In this document: positions 8,555-17,376 of the stretch, piece by piece
Position numbering within the stretch: the first letter of the stretch is position 1
Layout: each line of letters begins with the position of its first letter
From: Pirellulales bacterium
GTDB lineage: Bacteria; Planctomycetota; Planctomycetia; Pirellulales; JAICIG01
Assembly (NCBI GenBank): GCA_025927475.1
Contig: JAICLL010000016.1
Location: 1-61,051 of the forward strand
Direction: 5' to 3'
Length of the DNA stretch: 61,051 nt
Notes under the pieces: generated by a model
Database searches by the model: none
Seen by the model: only the letters and a program-made list of their open reading frames with translations
What the model was told of the DNA's origin: nothing
Position numbers and translations under genes: made by a program

Positions 8555-8643
8555 GATCGGCCGTTTGCGCCGCGAGGTCACACCTCGGTCCGTGGCAGGT
8601 CCCCGCAAGCCCATAGCTGCCGGATCGACAATCCGCTTCGAAA
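8555..8643 (+). repeat. 89-bp imperfect direct repeat, left copy
   Basis: It matches 9641-9729 in order and length, sharing the cores CACACCTCG, TGCCGGATCGA, AATCCGCT and CGAAA. The two copies bracket the DUF7689 gene pair. The rest of the gap from 8335 to 8852 holds no recognisable gene. Confidence 0.65.
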
Positions 8644-8792
8644 GTTCGGCACACGCCGTCTTCAGGATGACGCGCCCGCTTTCCGCGGTTAGAATACGGT
8701 ACGTTGAAGTTACCCCACTTGTAGCCCTCGGCTGGCCCATCCCGAGCAAGCCGCCGACTTCGAAAAGGAAGTCATTGAGGAGAGCTAACGGA

Positions 8793-8821
8793 CTCACACA
8801 GTGGGACGTTTGTGGTATAAT
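8793..8821 (+). promoter_or_regulatory. Probable sigma-70 promoter for the DUF7689 pair
   Basis: A perfect TATAAT at 8816-8821 lies 17 bases after CTCACA (8793-8798, four of six matches to TTGACA), 31 bases before the ATG at 8853. Confidence 0.5.
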
Positions 8822-8852
8822 TAACGGCGCGCCAATTTCAAGGAACGTAACT

Positions 8853-9191
8853 ATGGCTTCGACACCGCTGAACCACGCGTCGGAAGCGACGCGCGCTGAA
8901 ACCATCGAGCAGCGATTTCGTAGTTTGGAAGCCAAGTGGGTCGCTGAAACGGGACACCTGTCGTCGTACACGGCGATCGTCGGCCACCCCGCCTTCCGGG
9001 AAATCGTGAAGATGGGAGAGGCCGTCATCCCCTTGATGCTCCGCGACCTCGAAGAACGACCCGGCTTATGGGTCTGGGCGCTTCACGATATTACCGGCGA
9101 GAATCCCGTTCCACCGACCGATGCCGGCAAGATCGGGAGAATGAGCGAGGCGTGGCTCCGCTGGGGCCGTGACCACGACTACCGATGGTAG
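8853..9191 (+). CDS. Hypothetical protein paired with DUF7689
   Basis: The 112-residue protein has a helical N-terminus (ATRAETIEQRFRSLEAKWVAET), then HPAFREIVKMGEAVIPLMLRDL and WALHDITGENPVP, and ends WLRWGRDHDYRW. This pattern, with a conserved Trp-Ala-Leu and Gly-Glu-Asn-Pro, is typical of small proteins found next to DUF7689 genes in planctomycetes and cyanobacteria. I know of no assigned function. The ATG at 8853 follows AAGGAACG and the TATAAT-type promoter; the longer frame from 8553 runs through a repeat and is not supported. It overlaps the next gene by seven bases, which points to translational coupling and a two-gene unit. Confidence 0.75.
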   Translation: MASTPLNHASEATRAETIEQRFRSLEAKWVAETGHLSSYTAIVGHPAFREIVKMGEAVIPLMLRDLEERPGLWVWALHDITGENPVPPTDAGKIGRMSEAWLRWGRDHDYRW

Positions 9192-9634
9192 AGTGGCTTG
9201 AAGACCTGTTTCCACGGGTCCGCGGCGCGTCGTATCAAATCATCGGCCCGCGCGACCCAGCATACAATTGCCTCGCGTGGGCAGCCGGAGTAACCGATGC
9301 CTGGTGGTGGCCGAGTGGCGATCCGGCGCAGATTTATTGGCCCAGCGGGGTACCCCGAGAGGAGACGTTGGACGCGCTCAAAGCCGCGTTCTCCGCACTT
9401 GGCTATGCGGCCTGCGATCACGAAGCCGTAGAGCCGGGTTACGAAAAGGTTGCTTTCTTTGTCAACGCGGCGCGCGTTCCGACGCACGCCGCCCGGCAGT
9501 TGAGCAACGGCCGATGGACGAGCAAGCTGGGTCAGCTCGAACTTATTGAGCATGAACTTCGCGATCTCGAAGGCGAGGAGTATGGCACGGTTGCGCTGCT
9601 GATGAAACGGCCGCTCGCCGAAGCCATGGGTTGA
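9185..9634 (+). CDS. DUF7689 domain protein
   Basis: The 149-residue protein shows the DUF7689 signatures: YNCLAWAAGVTDAWWWPS (about residues 27-44), IYWPSGVPREET, then HAARQLSNGRWTSKLGQLEL with EYGTVALLMKRPLA near the end. The Asn-Cys-x-Ala-Trp and His-Ala-Ala-Arg-Gln plus TSKLG motifs look like a papain-like Cys/His fold. A hydrolase or peptidase role is inference only. It is translationally coupled to the upstream 112-residue gene. The pair is framed by 89-bp direct repeats, so it may have moved as a cassette. Confidence 0.8.
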   Translation: MVEWLEDLFPRVRGASYQIIGPRDPAYNCLAWAAGVTDAWWWPSGDPAQIYWPSGVPREETLDALKAAFSALGYAACDHEAVEPGYEKVAFFVNAARVPTHAARQLSNGRWTSKLGQLELIEHELRDLEGEEYGTVALLMKRPLAEAMG

Positions 9635-9640
9635 CGGACT

Positions 9641-9729
9641 GATCGGGGCCGTTGCGCTTGTAATCACACCTCGATCTCTGGCAAGCTCTTGCAACCCAAG
9701 AGATGCCGGATCGAAAATCCGCTGCGAAA
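9641..9729 (+). repeat. 89-bp imperfect direct repeat, right copy
   Basis: It starts seven bases after the stop of the DUF7689 gene and matches the left copy at 8555-8643. Confidence 0.65.
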
Positions 9730-10584
9730 ACGACCGACCAACTTGACCGCCTCGGTTCGACAGGCGATCGGACATAAGCAGCCCTTCGCCAGTTCTCGGC
9801 CAGCCGCCACAAATCGTCGTGAAAACCGCCAACGGCAATTTGGGCCACGTAACCAACCTTATCGGGCAGCGGCGTCCAGCCACGCCGATGCAGGTGCAAC
9901 ACGGTTGAGGGGCCGCGTGGACGCCGTACGCCCGCCAGCAATAGTTTGCAACCTCGCGGCACTTCGATCGTGGTCTGCGGGGCGACGGCGTGTACGCTTA
10001 TCAAGCCTACTGGCCGCGTTGACCAGCGAGGAAGGGCAGTTCGACCCGCGGAGCTGAAGACGGTCGCCCGGCGATCATTCGCGTGTTTCGGGAACGCTAA
10101 TCCACGCTAATCTTCGCTAATGGGAAGGGAACGATACCGCTATTCCGATTAGCGTAGATCAGCGTCGATTAGGGTTTCTCTTCTGTTGGTCCTCCCGCGC
10201 CGGCGTCGCGGCAACCGGCCAGAAGCGCGGACGATTACGTGCCTACGGCGATCGCCAGCTCGGTTCGTTCCGAGCATGCCGGAACCACGCTCGCTTTTCA
10301 GCGATGGGCCGCAACCACGCCCCCGTTCGCGGCCACACTTCGTGAACCGGCCGCAAGGCCAAGTCGAGATGGACGCGGTTCCGCCGCAGCGCCGAGCACG
10401 GCCCGCCCCTAGGGCGGCGACTCGCGGCAAAAGCTGAACCGCCAATTCGTGGCACGACCTGCGTTTAATCGGCAGCAATTGCCGAGCGATTTTATTTGCA
10501 TAGTCCTAGTCGCGCCCTTATGCTGCTATCGGACGGCGGAGAGGCACCCTTACTGGTATCGATCATTGCAAGGGAGGGTGTCAA
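9730..10584. other. Gene-poor region with CGCTAAT inverted repeats
   Basis: No gene is supported in these 850 bases. At 10095-10121 the unit CGCTAAT occurs three times as a direct repeat, and 10148-10172 carries the inverted counterpart (ATTAGCG, ATCAGCG, GATTAG). Together they can form a long imperfect hairpin of a kind often seen between planctomycete genes. The ribosome-binding site of the next gene, GGAGGG, is at 10573-10578. Confidence 0.5.
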
Positions 10585-11886
10585 ATGGCGCGAGAGTTTT
10601 ATTGCGAGGTCATGGGCCAAGTATTCGGCCCGCTCGAACCCGCAGACCTTCGGCGCATGGCAAAAGCTGGCGAGATAGCGCCGAGGGACAAGATTCGGCG
10701 AGGCGAGAATGGCCAATGGGTCGAGGCGGCAAAAGTTAAAGGTCTTTTCGACGAGCGAAGTAGTGCCCCACCTGACAATGTGGCCGCCGAGCCACCGATC
10801 TTGCCACCTCCGCCACCACCGAGACGCCCTCCGGCGCCACCGCCCGTGGTCGCATTTCAAACGGCGCCACCGCCGGCGGCTCAGGCGGTGACCAATGCCG
10901 TTCCTTTGCAAGCGGTGCCTTACACAACGCCAACCGCTGTGCAGGTCAACGTGAACACGTCTAAAGCCGCGCACAGTCTCGGCATCGGTTCGGTAATCCT
11001 TGGAACGCTTTCCATTCTTACAATCTGTGTTCCGTTCATCGGCTTGCCGCTAAGCGCAATTGGTCTCTGCCTTGGCATTGCCGGCCTCACAACAGCCGCA
11101 ATTCGGAAGGGCTCGGGGATTGGATTTTCGATTGCAGGTACCGCCGTCTCGGGCCTGGTTCTTTTGCCTGGAGGGCTGTTTTGGTATTCGGTGGGCAGTG
11201 CCGTCTCGTCTGTATCGAAGGAGCTTTCCGATGCTTCGGCCTCTGCACGCGCGACGAACCAATTGCCTCTTGAGGCATCGGAGCAGCCGGCGGCAGCCGA
11301 AAGTCTGGCGCAGCGGCCGAGACAACCAAGCCCTCAAACGGCTAGGGGGACCGACAAAAGCGCGAACGAGCAAGCGACGGCGCAGCAATCCACTGACGCG
11401 ACCGCGCCCACGGAGGCTTGGGCGGATGCCAGGAGTGGTGTAAGGCAAGGTGACATCGAGGTCCGCATCACGTCGGCACGTGTTGATTACGTCGCATTAA
11501 CCGACATCGGTAGCGACAGAGGATCGTCGAAAGACAAACTGCTTTCAATCGCGCTGGCGATCAAAAACACCAGCGCGACAAAAAAGATTGAGTATGAGGG
11601 GTGGAGCGGAACCGACGACTTCCTGCCCCGGAACGCCGCGGTGCTACGCGACAACTTCGGCAACGCGTATAAGCGTGTCGGCTTCGGCTTCACCACGCGT
11701 GTTGTTGGGCAGATTTCAAATGAGTCGATCTATCCCGGCAAGGCGGTATCGGACGTATTGGTCTTCGAGCCACCGATCGGTGCCCTTGATTATCTGCATC
11801 TTGAACTGCCGGCAGGCGCATTCGACGGTACTGGTCGACTTCGCCTTGAGATCCCCAAGAATATGATTGAAGGCTCGGCCGATTAA
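10585..11886 (+). CDS. GYF-domain membrane protein (DUF4339/DUF4190 type)
   Basis: The 433-residue protein starts with a GYF_2 (DUF4339) domain (residues 2-55: YCEVMGQVFGPLEPADLRRM). A Pro-rich linker follows (about 66-115), then two or three membrane helices of DUF4190 type (about 132-210), then a Ser/Thr/Ala/Gln-rich linker. It ends in a beta-rich domain (about 275-433) that resembles the Ig-like DUF4352 ectodomain (DIEVRITSARVDYV and LSIALAIKNTSATKKIEYEGW). The GYF domain is expected to bind proline-rich or phosphorylated partners in the cytoplasm, with the last domain outside. A GGAGGG ribosome-binding site lies seven bases before the ATG. No operon partner is seen and the cellular role is unknown. 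Confidence 0.75.
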   Translation: MAREFYCEVMGQVFGPLEPADLRRMAKAGEIAPRDKIRRGENGQWVEAAKVKGLFDERSSAPPDNVAAEPPILPPPPPPRRPPAPPPVVAFQTAPPPAAQAVTNAVPLQAVPYTTPTAVQVNVNTSKAAHSLGIGSVILGTLSILTICVPFIGLPLSAIGLCLGIAGLTTAAIRKGSGIGFSIAGTAVSGLVLLPGGLFWYSVGSAVSSVSKELSDASASARATNQLPLEASEQPAAAESLAQRPRQPSPQTARGTDKSANEQATAQQSTDATAPTEAWADARSGVRQGDIEVRITSARVDYVALTDIGSDRGSSKDKLLSIALAIKNTSATKKIEYEGWSGTDDFLPRNAAVLRDNFGNAYKRVGFGFTTRVVGQISNESIYPGKAVSDVLVFEPPIGALDYLHLELPAGAFDGTGRLRLEIPKNMIEGSAD

Positions 11887-12638
11887 GTCGGCCAGCCGCT
11901 TCGTCGCGGTAAAGGTAGCGACGCCTGTGCGCTGAATGTCGTGGCGCCCGCGCACGGATTGCCGGTTTCCGTACCTCGCCGGCTGGACCGGCTTGCCAGA
12001 ACCGGCGAACCAGCGAGCTGCGCCTTCGCGCCGCTGAATTCTCGATTAGCTTCCTCACGCCGGAAGAAGCTTTACGGGCGAAACAAAAAACTTGTCTGGC
12101 AATGGCTCTACTTTCAGGATTTCGCCGTACTTCGGCATGCGATGAAAAAGCTATTTTTCGCACCCGCGCGGAAAGCTGACCGAAATATTTCCGAACGGAA
12201 AAAGCGAATATAAGAATTGACTGTGCGCGTATGAGACTTTTGCAAACGCGAAATTGCAATTAAAATTTCGCTAACACATGATATAGCAATTAGTTGCGCT
12301 AATACCGCCTGCCGCTCGCGGGAGGCTTAACGAGCCACTGGTTCTCATTGGACCAAGTGTCCAATCACGCTGCCGATGACGTTCCCGGCGCCGCGCCATC
12401 GCGCTGGCGACAGTTGCTTGGGAGCCGTTCCGCTGCGTCTTCTCTCCGTTCGGCGCAGCACATGTACTGCGTCGCGGATCACATAGAGCAGTGACGCGCG
12501 ATTAGACGCGCGGTCATCAGCCCGCTCGTCCGTGGCGTTCCGACTTGACCTGCGTCCGTAGCATCTGTCGGCCTCGGTGAGAAGGACGTGGCATGCACGA
12601 CCTTCCGAGGCGAATACCTCTTTGTAGGCGGAGAATAT
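11887..12638. other. Intergenic region upstream of NYN gene
   Basis: No gene is supported in about 750 bases. An AT-rich hairpin, GCGAAATT (12248-12255) with AATTTCGC (12264-12271), stands out in the high-GC context and could mark a promoter or regulatory site. The ribosome-binding site AGGCGGAG at 12626-12633 serves the next gene. Confidence 0.4.
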
Positions 12639-13553
12639 ATGAACTCCAATTCCGGCGCTTGGTTTATTGACGGACGCTTGATTTATAAGGCGGCCAAGGA
12701 AGACGGGCAGTTTATACAATTCAAAAAATTACGGCATTTGGTCGAACACGAATTCAAACTACCGCTACGGCCGGCATTTTATTTTGACGGCGCGCCGATG
12801 ACTGAAGCGGACAAAAAACGGCACAATTATCTCAATCGGGAAGTAGGACTTCGTGTTAAAAGTTATGTGCTAGGCAGAAAAATATCTGTTTGTCCGGAAT
12901 GTCATGCAGAGATTGAATCGCGTCCACAAAAGTGCGTGGACATTGAGCTCGCCATCTCGATCATCGAGTTCGCGATGAAGAGCGATCCGGTGTCGTACAA
13001 CCCAATCGTTCTCTCCACGGGGGACCGCGATTTCGTTCCTGTGCTCGAAAAGGTACGTGACGAGTACGACAAGGACATCATCCTCATTGCTCCACGAAAG
13101 GCGACAGCCGCTGAGCTCGTGCCTCTTACCACCAGGCAAATCTGGATCGAAGACCATTACTCGAGCATCGCGGATCGCTGGAAGACCAGGGTGGCGGCGG
13201 GAGACCAGCAAACCGCGCTTGGTGAAGCCAGGGAGGAGAGCCAGATTCCTGCGGAGGAAGCGCTGGTTGAAGCAAAAAGGTTGATTCTGCGCGTTTGGGA
13301 CGACTTGCAGATGCATGAAAAGCCGTTCCCGAATGGAGGCAAGGGCCGGCCGTGGGGCTACATGCTGCTTAACTTTGGACGGCTTGCTGAACGGGAAGGG
13401 AAATGCGAAAAGTTGCATGCGTTTCTTGTGGAGCGAGATGACGGGCAACAAAAAGGCGCAAACGCATTGTGCCTCGAATTAGCGCGGCAGATGTGGCCTC
13501 GATCGGAGATTCAGACGAACGGTCATCCCCACCTGGTCCGGTACGACGCTTGA
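12639..13553 (+). CDS. NYN (PIN-like) domain nuclease, LabA/DUF88 type
   Basis: The 304-residue protein has an N-terminal NYN domain with the expected acidic residues: AWFIDGRLIYK (Asp10), CVDIELAISIIEFA (the DxxL motif near 100) and STGDRDFVPVLEKV (the S-x-GDxDF motif near 125). NYN domains are metal-dependent ribonucleases of the PIN-like fold. Between the first and second acidic motifs is CPECHAEIESRPQKC, a possible zinc-binding insert. The C-terminal 120 residues include a charged helix and VWDDLQMHEKPFPNGGKGRP and are not recognised. ATG at 12639 is preceded by AGGCGGAG, and the 17 extra codons of the longer frame are not supported. It stands alone and is followed by a strong hairpin. 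Confidence 0.8.
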   Translation: MNSNSGAWFIDGRLIYKAAKEDGQFIQFKKLRHLVEHEFKLPLRPAFYFDGAPMTEADKKRHNYLNREVGLRVKSYVLGRKISVCPECHAEIESRPQKCVDIELAISIIEFAMKSDPVSYNPIVLSTGDRDFVPVLEKVRDEYDKDIILIAPRKATAAELVPLTTRQIWIEDHYSSIADRWKTRVAAGDQQTALGEAREESQIPAEEALVEAKRLILRVWDDLQMHEKPFPNGGKGRPWGYMLLNFGRLAEREGKCEKLHAFLVERDDGQQKGANALCLELARQMWPRSEIQTNGHPHLVRYDA

Positions 13554-13575
13554 ATGTCCATGCAACGCACACGAA

Positions 13576-13607
13576 CGCCCCTGGCGGCGCACACGCCGCC
13601 AGGGGCG
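13576..13607. terminator. Perfect 14-bp hairpin, probable terminator
   Basis: CGCCCCTGGCGGCG (13576-13589) is exactly inverted at 13594-13607 around a CACA loop, 22 bases after the NYN stop codon. There is no T tract, so termination may be Rho-assisted. Confidence 0.65.
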
Positions 13608-13716
13608 ACGGTTCGCTCGGCTACAGCAGGTTCACAACCCGCTCGGCAAGTCTCTTCTTGCCGAGCATGACCTTCCGCGTGCTGCTTGCGGCGACCTCGT
13701 CGAGAATCTCGAGCTC

Positions 13717-13935
13717 TTGCAATCGCATTGGCTGGGCCACCTGTCGAACGCGGACATTGCATGGTGTCTCGCCGATTACGACGAAAGCACTGATCCGCCC
13801 ACGCTGAAAATCGAGCGGGCAGCTTTCCAAACGCTCGAACGCGCGGTGGAAGGGCTGACGGGAGGATTCCCCGTCACACTTCCGGATTTCGAAGTGAAAG
13901 TGGCCGAGAAAATCGCCGAGAAGGAGAAACCCTAG
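13717..13935 (+). CDS. Possible small hypothetical protein or gene remnant
   Basis: The frame encodes 72 residues from a TTG codon and ends KVAEKIAEKEKP. The text LSNADIAWCLADYDESTDPP and FQTLERAVEGLTGGFPVTLP reads like real protein. The frame stays open upstream of the listed start to about 13621, without an ATG or clear ribosome-binding site. The opposite strand (13621-13830) is also open. It could be the 3' end of a decayed gene. I do not recognise a family. Confidence 0.3.
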   Translation: MQSHWLGHLSNADIAWCLADYDESTDPPTLKIERAAFQTLERAVEGLTGGFPVTLPDFEVKVAEKIAEKEKP

Positions 13936-13947
13936 AAGAACCGGAAA

Positions 13948-14260
13948 TCATCGCGCCCAACTGAGATCGCGCCCGATGAGTAGCTCGCTCATCACGGCGT
14001 GGTGGGTGTTCTTCATCGCGATCTCCTGCGTATCGAAGCGGTGCTTTCGGGCCAGATCGACGACGGGCGCCGCATTGTCGTACGTCATCAGAAAGTCGCC
14101 TTGCAGCCTCGCGGCGACGGCGAACAGCTCCTCGTGGTCGATCTCGGAATGCCGTCTTTCATCAGCGCGGCGCCGGGGCGCCATGATGCCGCCGCGTTGC
14201 ATCCGGTTGCGGACGATCGCCGCGAACGCCTGATCGAAAAGCGTCCGGTGACGACTCGAC
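13948..14260 (-). pseudogene. DNA adenine methylase (D12 class), C-terminal fragment
   Basis: The last 100 or so codons of this minus-strand frame read as the C-terminus of a Dam-like N6-adenine DNA methyltransferase: EELFAVAARLQGDFLMTYDN, then ARKHRFDTQEIAMKNTHHAVM and SELLIGRDLSWAR with a stop at 13948. The N-terminal catalytic DPPY region and AdoMet motif are absent, and upstream of about 14260 the family pattern is lost. A GGGCGTCTTG/CAAGACGCCC inverted repeat (14261-14270 and 14316-14325) lies exactly at the break. It is a truncated, probably non-functional remnant next to an Rpn-like gene. Confidence 0.6.
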
Positions 14261-14368
14261 GGGCGTCTTGATGCTGGCTGAAGCCGCCAGCCGTACGCGG
14301 CAGGAGAGTCGAAACCAAGACGCCCCATGTTTCGAGCGCGCCGGCGGGTAAAGCCCACCGGATCAAGC

Positions 14369-15331
14369 TCACGCTTTCGCCCAGAGCCGGCGCAGCGCTT
14401 CCGGACCGTCCGCTTGCTTGACGCCGTGAAGGATCTTACGCAGCAGGTCGAGATCTTCAATCGGGCGAATTTCAGACAGCAGCGTTCGACCCGATGGGCC
14501 GAACCTAAGGTCGAGCAGTTCCCCGATTCCCCTCAGTAGATCTTCTCGCGCCTGTGCAAGCCCATTCGCCAATCCCTCGGCCCATCCTTCCTCGCGGAGG
14601 GCGATGTCCGACCCTGTGATGAACGGCATATTTCTTTCCCTTGTAAAGTCGTCGATCTCTTTCCAGGCCGATACCGCCAGCGGTCTCGGCAGGTCCATCA
14701 TACCATCAATGAGGCGATACAATTGACGTATTTGCTCAGGGCGAAATCCTCGCTCGCAAAGCCTCTTGACCAGCCGAACCTCTGATACGCGCCGCGCTTC
14801 GTCGTCATGAGCCGTCTCCAGCGTTTTCAGGTGGGCCAAAACCACCACGGCGAACGGGTTCGGGTTGGATTCCAGGGCCGCTTCGTCGGCGGCATGGTCG
14901 AGCGGCTTTGCGGTGGCGAACTCAATGCTTACGTTCGTGCCCCAAAGCTCATAGCCGAACCGGTTCGGCCGCCAGCCAGGACGATTATCGCCCAAAATGG
15001 CGAAACTGGCCACTTTTCGATTATAGCGGTCGAACAGCCGGTAGTTATAGACAAACATGCGTCGGCCAAAGTCGCGTTCCTGCTGGCTTTGCACCTCGAC
15101 GTGGACGAGCACCCATTCGTCTTGCCCATTCGTCCGCCAGACCTTGACCAACTTATCCGCCACGCGCCGTCCTTCCTCCGATTCGGGCGTGATCTGCTGA
15201 AGTTCTTTGTCGAGCATTTCGAAGCCGCGCGCCCAGTCAATTTCACGGTGGGCCTCGGCAAAAAAGAACGCCATGAACGGCTCGAAATAGACGTCGAGCG
15301 CCTCTTTCCACGCGCTGTCGAAATTTGGCAT
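14369..15331 (-). CDS. Rpn-family/DUF4351-like PD-(D/E)XK nuclease
   Basis: The 320-residue protein has the layout of recombination-promoting nuclease (Rpn/putative transposase) relatives. It opens with FDSAWKEALDVYFEPFMAFF, which is followed by the PD-(D/E)XK core around residues 65-95, with VLVHVEVQSQQERDFGRRM carrying the E-x-Q active-site strand. A helical C-terminal half includes DLLRGIGELLDLRFGPSGRT, which resembles DUF4351. Rpn proteins are DNA endonucleases linked to mobile DNA and phage defence. The ATG at 15331 fits the family better than the GTG at 15340. A 17-bp palindrome lies 18 bases upstream. The adjacent methylase fragment may be unrelated debris. Confidence 0.75.
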   Translation of the reverse strand: MPNFDSAWKEALDVYFEPFMAFFFAEAHREIDWARGFEMLDKELQQITPESEEGRRVADKLVKVWRTNGQDEWVLVHVEVQSQQERDFGRRMFVYNYRLFDRYNRKVASFAILGDNRPGWRPNRFGYELWGTNVSIEFATAKPLDHAADEAALESNPNPFAVVVLAHLKTLETAHDDEARRVSEVRLVKRLCERGFRPEQIRQLYRLIDGMMDLPRPLAVSAWKEIDDFTRERNMPFITGSDIALREEGWAEGLANGLAQAREDLLRGIGELLDLRFGPSGRTLLSEIRPIEDLDLLRKILHGVKQADGPEALRRLWAKA

Positions 15332-15348
15332 AAAGTCCACGATTGGCT

Positions 15349-15365
15349 GATCGTTTTAAACGATC
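15349..15365. promoter_or_regulatory. Palindromic operator candidate
   Basis: GATCGTTTTAAACGATC is a perfect palindrome (8-bp arms around one base), 18 bases upstream of the nuclease start codon. Its position suggests an operator or promoter element. No regulator gene is adjacent. Confidence 0.4.
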
Positions 15366-15463
15366 GTAGCCGCCGCGCCGCGTTCAAGCAATTTGGGGGT
15401 CGTACACCGGTGATGAAGCCGGCGGCAGATCCGTACTTCTCTGATGGAAGTTGCATCGCTTCT

Positions 15464-17248
15464 CTACGCGCCATTCGCCGCGGCGACGGCGCGCACAATG
15501 ATGGACAGGATGCCGCCGAGCAACAGATTGGCTCCCTCTTCACACTCAAGCCGGCAGCGAATGCCGCCTTCGGTCGGCTCTGCCGTGATCGTCACGCGAT
15601 CTTTGCCGATTTTCTTCAACTCCGTGGCGATCTTGTTGGCCTGCGGCTTGGCGGTTTGCATGAAAAGAAGTTTCCACGCGGGCGCTAGCGCCAGCGATGC
15701 GGTCAGCGGCGTTTCGCTGGCGGGCGGCTTGGCGGAGTGGTCGATCAGGCGCTTGATCGCGTCGGCGCCATTTTCACCCGCCGCCGCATAGAACGTGTCT
15801 TCGCCAAACGCGAGTACGATTTTGATGGGATTGCCGAGCAGATTTCGCAACGCGCGCAGGGGCAATTCCGCGCGCATCGTTTGGGGCGCCGTCACCGATA
15901 AGGCGTGAAAACGCCAGCCTTTGTAGGTGTCGGCGTTTAATTTCGGCGGGTCGAGTTCGGCGGCTTCGGCGACCAGGCCGACCAGTTGCATCGCCACTCG
16001 CTCCCCTTCGGCGCCGTCCGCCGTTACGCCGCCCGCCACGACGGCAACCTGCCCGGCGCCGATGATGGTTTCATGAATGCGGCCCGGAAATGATTCTTCA
16101 ATCGATTCATCGACGATATCGAGAAGCCCATCTCGCTCGGCGCCAAGCACCGCCAGACCGAAGTTGATCCGGCGGCGTTTCTCGATCGTCTGATCGAACA
16201 GGTCGAATAGCTTTCGCGTTAGATCGTTGGCCTTTGTCTTCCCATCCTCGTCGAGGCTTAGAGCATTGCCGATCAGTGGCGGCAGTCCTTCGCGAAACCG
16301 GTCCAGTCCGCCTCGGGCCAAGGCTTCATCTTCATTCGAGAAAGACCAGTCGAGCAGGACGGAGGCAATCGCGTCCGATGCCAAGACGCCGGCCAGCCGC
16401 GGGTCTGCCGCCTGTTTCAGGGCGGCGCAGCTCTTGGCGAGGCTGCTGTCCGGCAAGGCCGTGATTTCCATGTCCAAGCGAGTGCGATGGTTCGCGCGGT
16501 CGATGTCCAACCCTAGGGTGATGCGGTCGAGGTCGTTGATGATTTGGATGGTCTGCTCGGCCCCGCGGCGCGCGAGCGTGGCTCGCGCCGCGCCGCGCTC
16601 TGCATCGTCGGCCACGTTTTGCGGGGGCGCGGCCTCCCAATATTGCCTGACTCGGTCAGCCGCCATTTCGCGCAGTGACGGCGGAAGGTGATGCACGTCG
16701 AAGCTCAGCGCCAGGTCGTATTGTTTCTCGAGGCCGCGAGACTGCTGAAGCGGGTCGTCGGGCAGTTGCAGGACGTTCTTCCGCCGCGCAAGATAGGCGT
16801 AGCCTCCTTTTTCTGCGACAAACAACGGCCCCGATTCGCGTGGAATGTTGTAAATGCCGTCGTCTCCTTTGACGGCGGGCTGGCCAATCAGGGTGGCCAA
16901 GGCTTCGAGCAGCTTGCTTAGATCGGTGACGGGCAGAAAGACCCGGGGCACAAGCTGGACGGTGTCGTAGGCGTAGCTGATCGACACCCCCCACGGCCGC
17001 TCTTGAGCGATTCCCGCCAGCCCGTGATTTTCTGTGAGCCGCGACAGCAACTTTTCTAAGACACCGCCGATGTCGGCATTGCCCGACAAGGCGCCCAGGT
17101 ATTCCAGATCGGCTTTCAGTTCGGAGTAGCCGGCGACGGAAACAACCGCCAAGGGCTGGGCATCCACTCGGTCGTCTTGGGCAAGGGCCCGCGGCGCGCC
17201 AAGGCCGAGCGGTGCAAATAGCAACCAAATCCAAATCGCTCGTTTCAT
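15464..17248 (-). CDS. Large exported protein of unknown function
   Basis: The 594-residue protein has a signal peptide (MKRAIWIWLLFAPLGLGAP, cleavage likely after ALA before QDD). The mature part alternates helices and strands with no catalytic motif that I recognise. Recurrent features are VVSVAGYSELKADLEYLGAL near the N-terminus and a long helical middle. It resembles the family of planctomycete periplasmic proteins with DUF3352-like content, but that link is weak. ATG at 17248 has AAGGAG eight bases upstream, and 21 codons of the longer frame are not supported. The dispersed 75-bp repeat sits 36 bases upstream. A small membrane protein gene lies further upstream in the same direction. Confidence 0.65.
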   Translation of the reverse strand: MKRAIWIWLLFAPLGLGAPRALAQDDRVDAQPLAVVSVAGYSELKADLEYLGALSGNADIGGVLEKLLSRLTENHGLAGIAQERPWGVSISYAYDTVQLVPRVFLPVTDLSKLLEALATLIGQPAVKGDDGIYNIPRESGPLFVAEKGGYAYLARRKNVLQLPDDPLQQSRGLEKQYDLALSFDVHHLPPSLREMAADRVRQYWEAAPPQNVADDAERGAARATLARRGAEQTIQIINDLDRITLGLDIDRANHRTRLDMEITALPDSSLAKSCAALKQAADPRLAGVLASDAIASVLLDWSFSNEDEALARGGLDRFREGLPPLIGNALSLDEDGKTKANDLTRKLFDLFDQTIEKRRRINFGLAVLGAERDGLLDIVDESIEESFPGRIHETIIGAGQVAVVAGGVTADGAEGERVAMQLVGLVAEAAELDPPKLNADTYKGWRFHALSVTAPQTMRAELPLRALRNLLGNPIKIVLAFGEDTFYAAAGENGADAIKRLIDHSAKPPASETPLTASLALAPAWKLLFMQTAKPQANKIATELKKIGKDRVTITAEPTEGGIRCRLECEEGANLLLGGILSIIVRAVAAANGA

Positions 17249-17284
17249 GATGGTTCTCCTTGGTCGTGGCGGGAAACGGGACGC

Positions 17285-17360
17285 GCTACCGAAATGCAAA
17301 CGACGATTCAATTAGGCGAAGCCCTGGTTCTACCATTTCGGCGTCTTCGTCGTAGCAGAA
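17285..17360. repeat. Dispersed 75-bp repeat, copy 2
   Basis: It matches 8041-8115 with one extra base. Read on the minus strand it encodes VFCYDEDAEMVEPGLRLIES followed by SFAFR and a stop, a longer version of the tail of the protein at 8068. No gene body of that family precedes it here, so it looks like a detached 3' fragment or a mobile short repeat. Confidence 0.85.
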
Positions 17361-17376
17361 CACCTCGTGCAAATAT

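Noticed and set aside
9543..10004. 153-residue minus-strand frame
   Set aside because: It runs through the 89-bp repeat and the end of the DUF7689 gene, with no recognisable domain or start site.
13621..13830. Minus-strand 69-residue frame overlapping the possible gene at 13717
   Set aside because: No start, ribosome-binding site or family support. The plus-strand reading looks slightly more protein-like, and both are weak.
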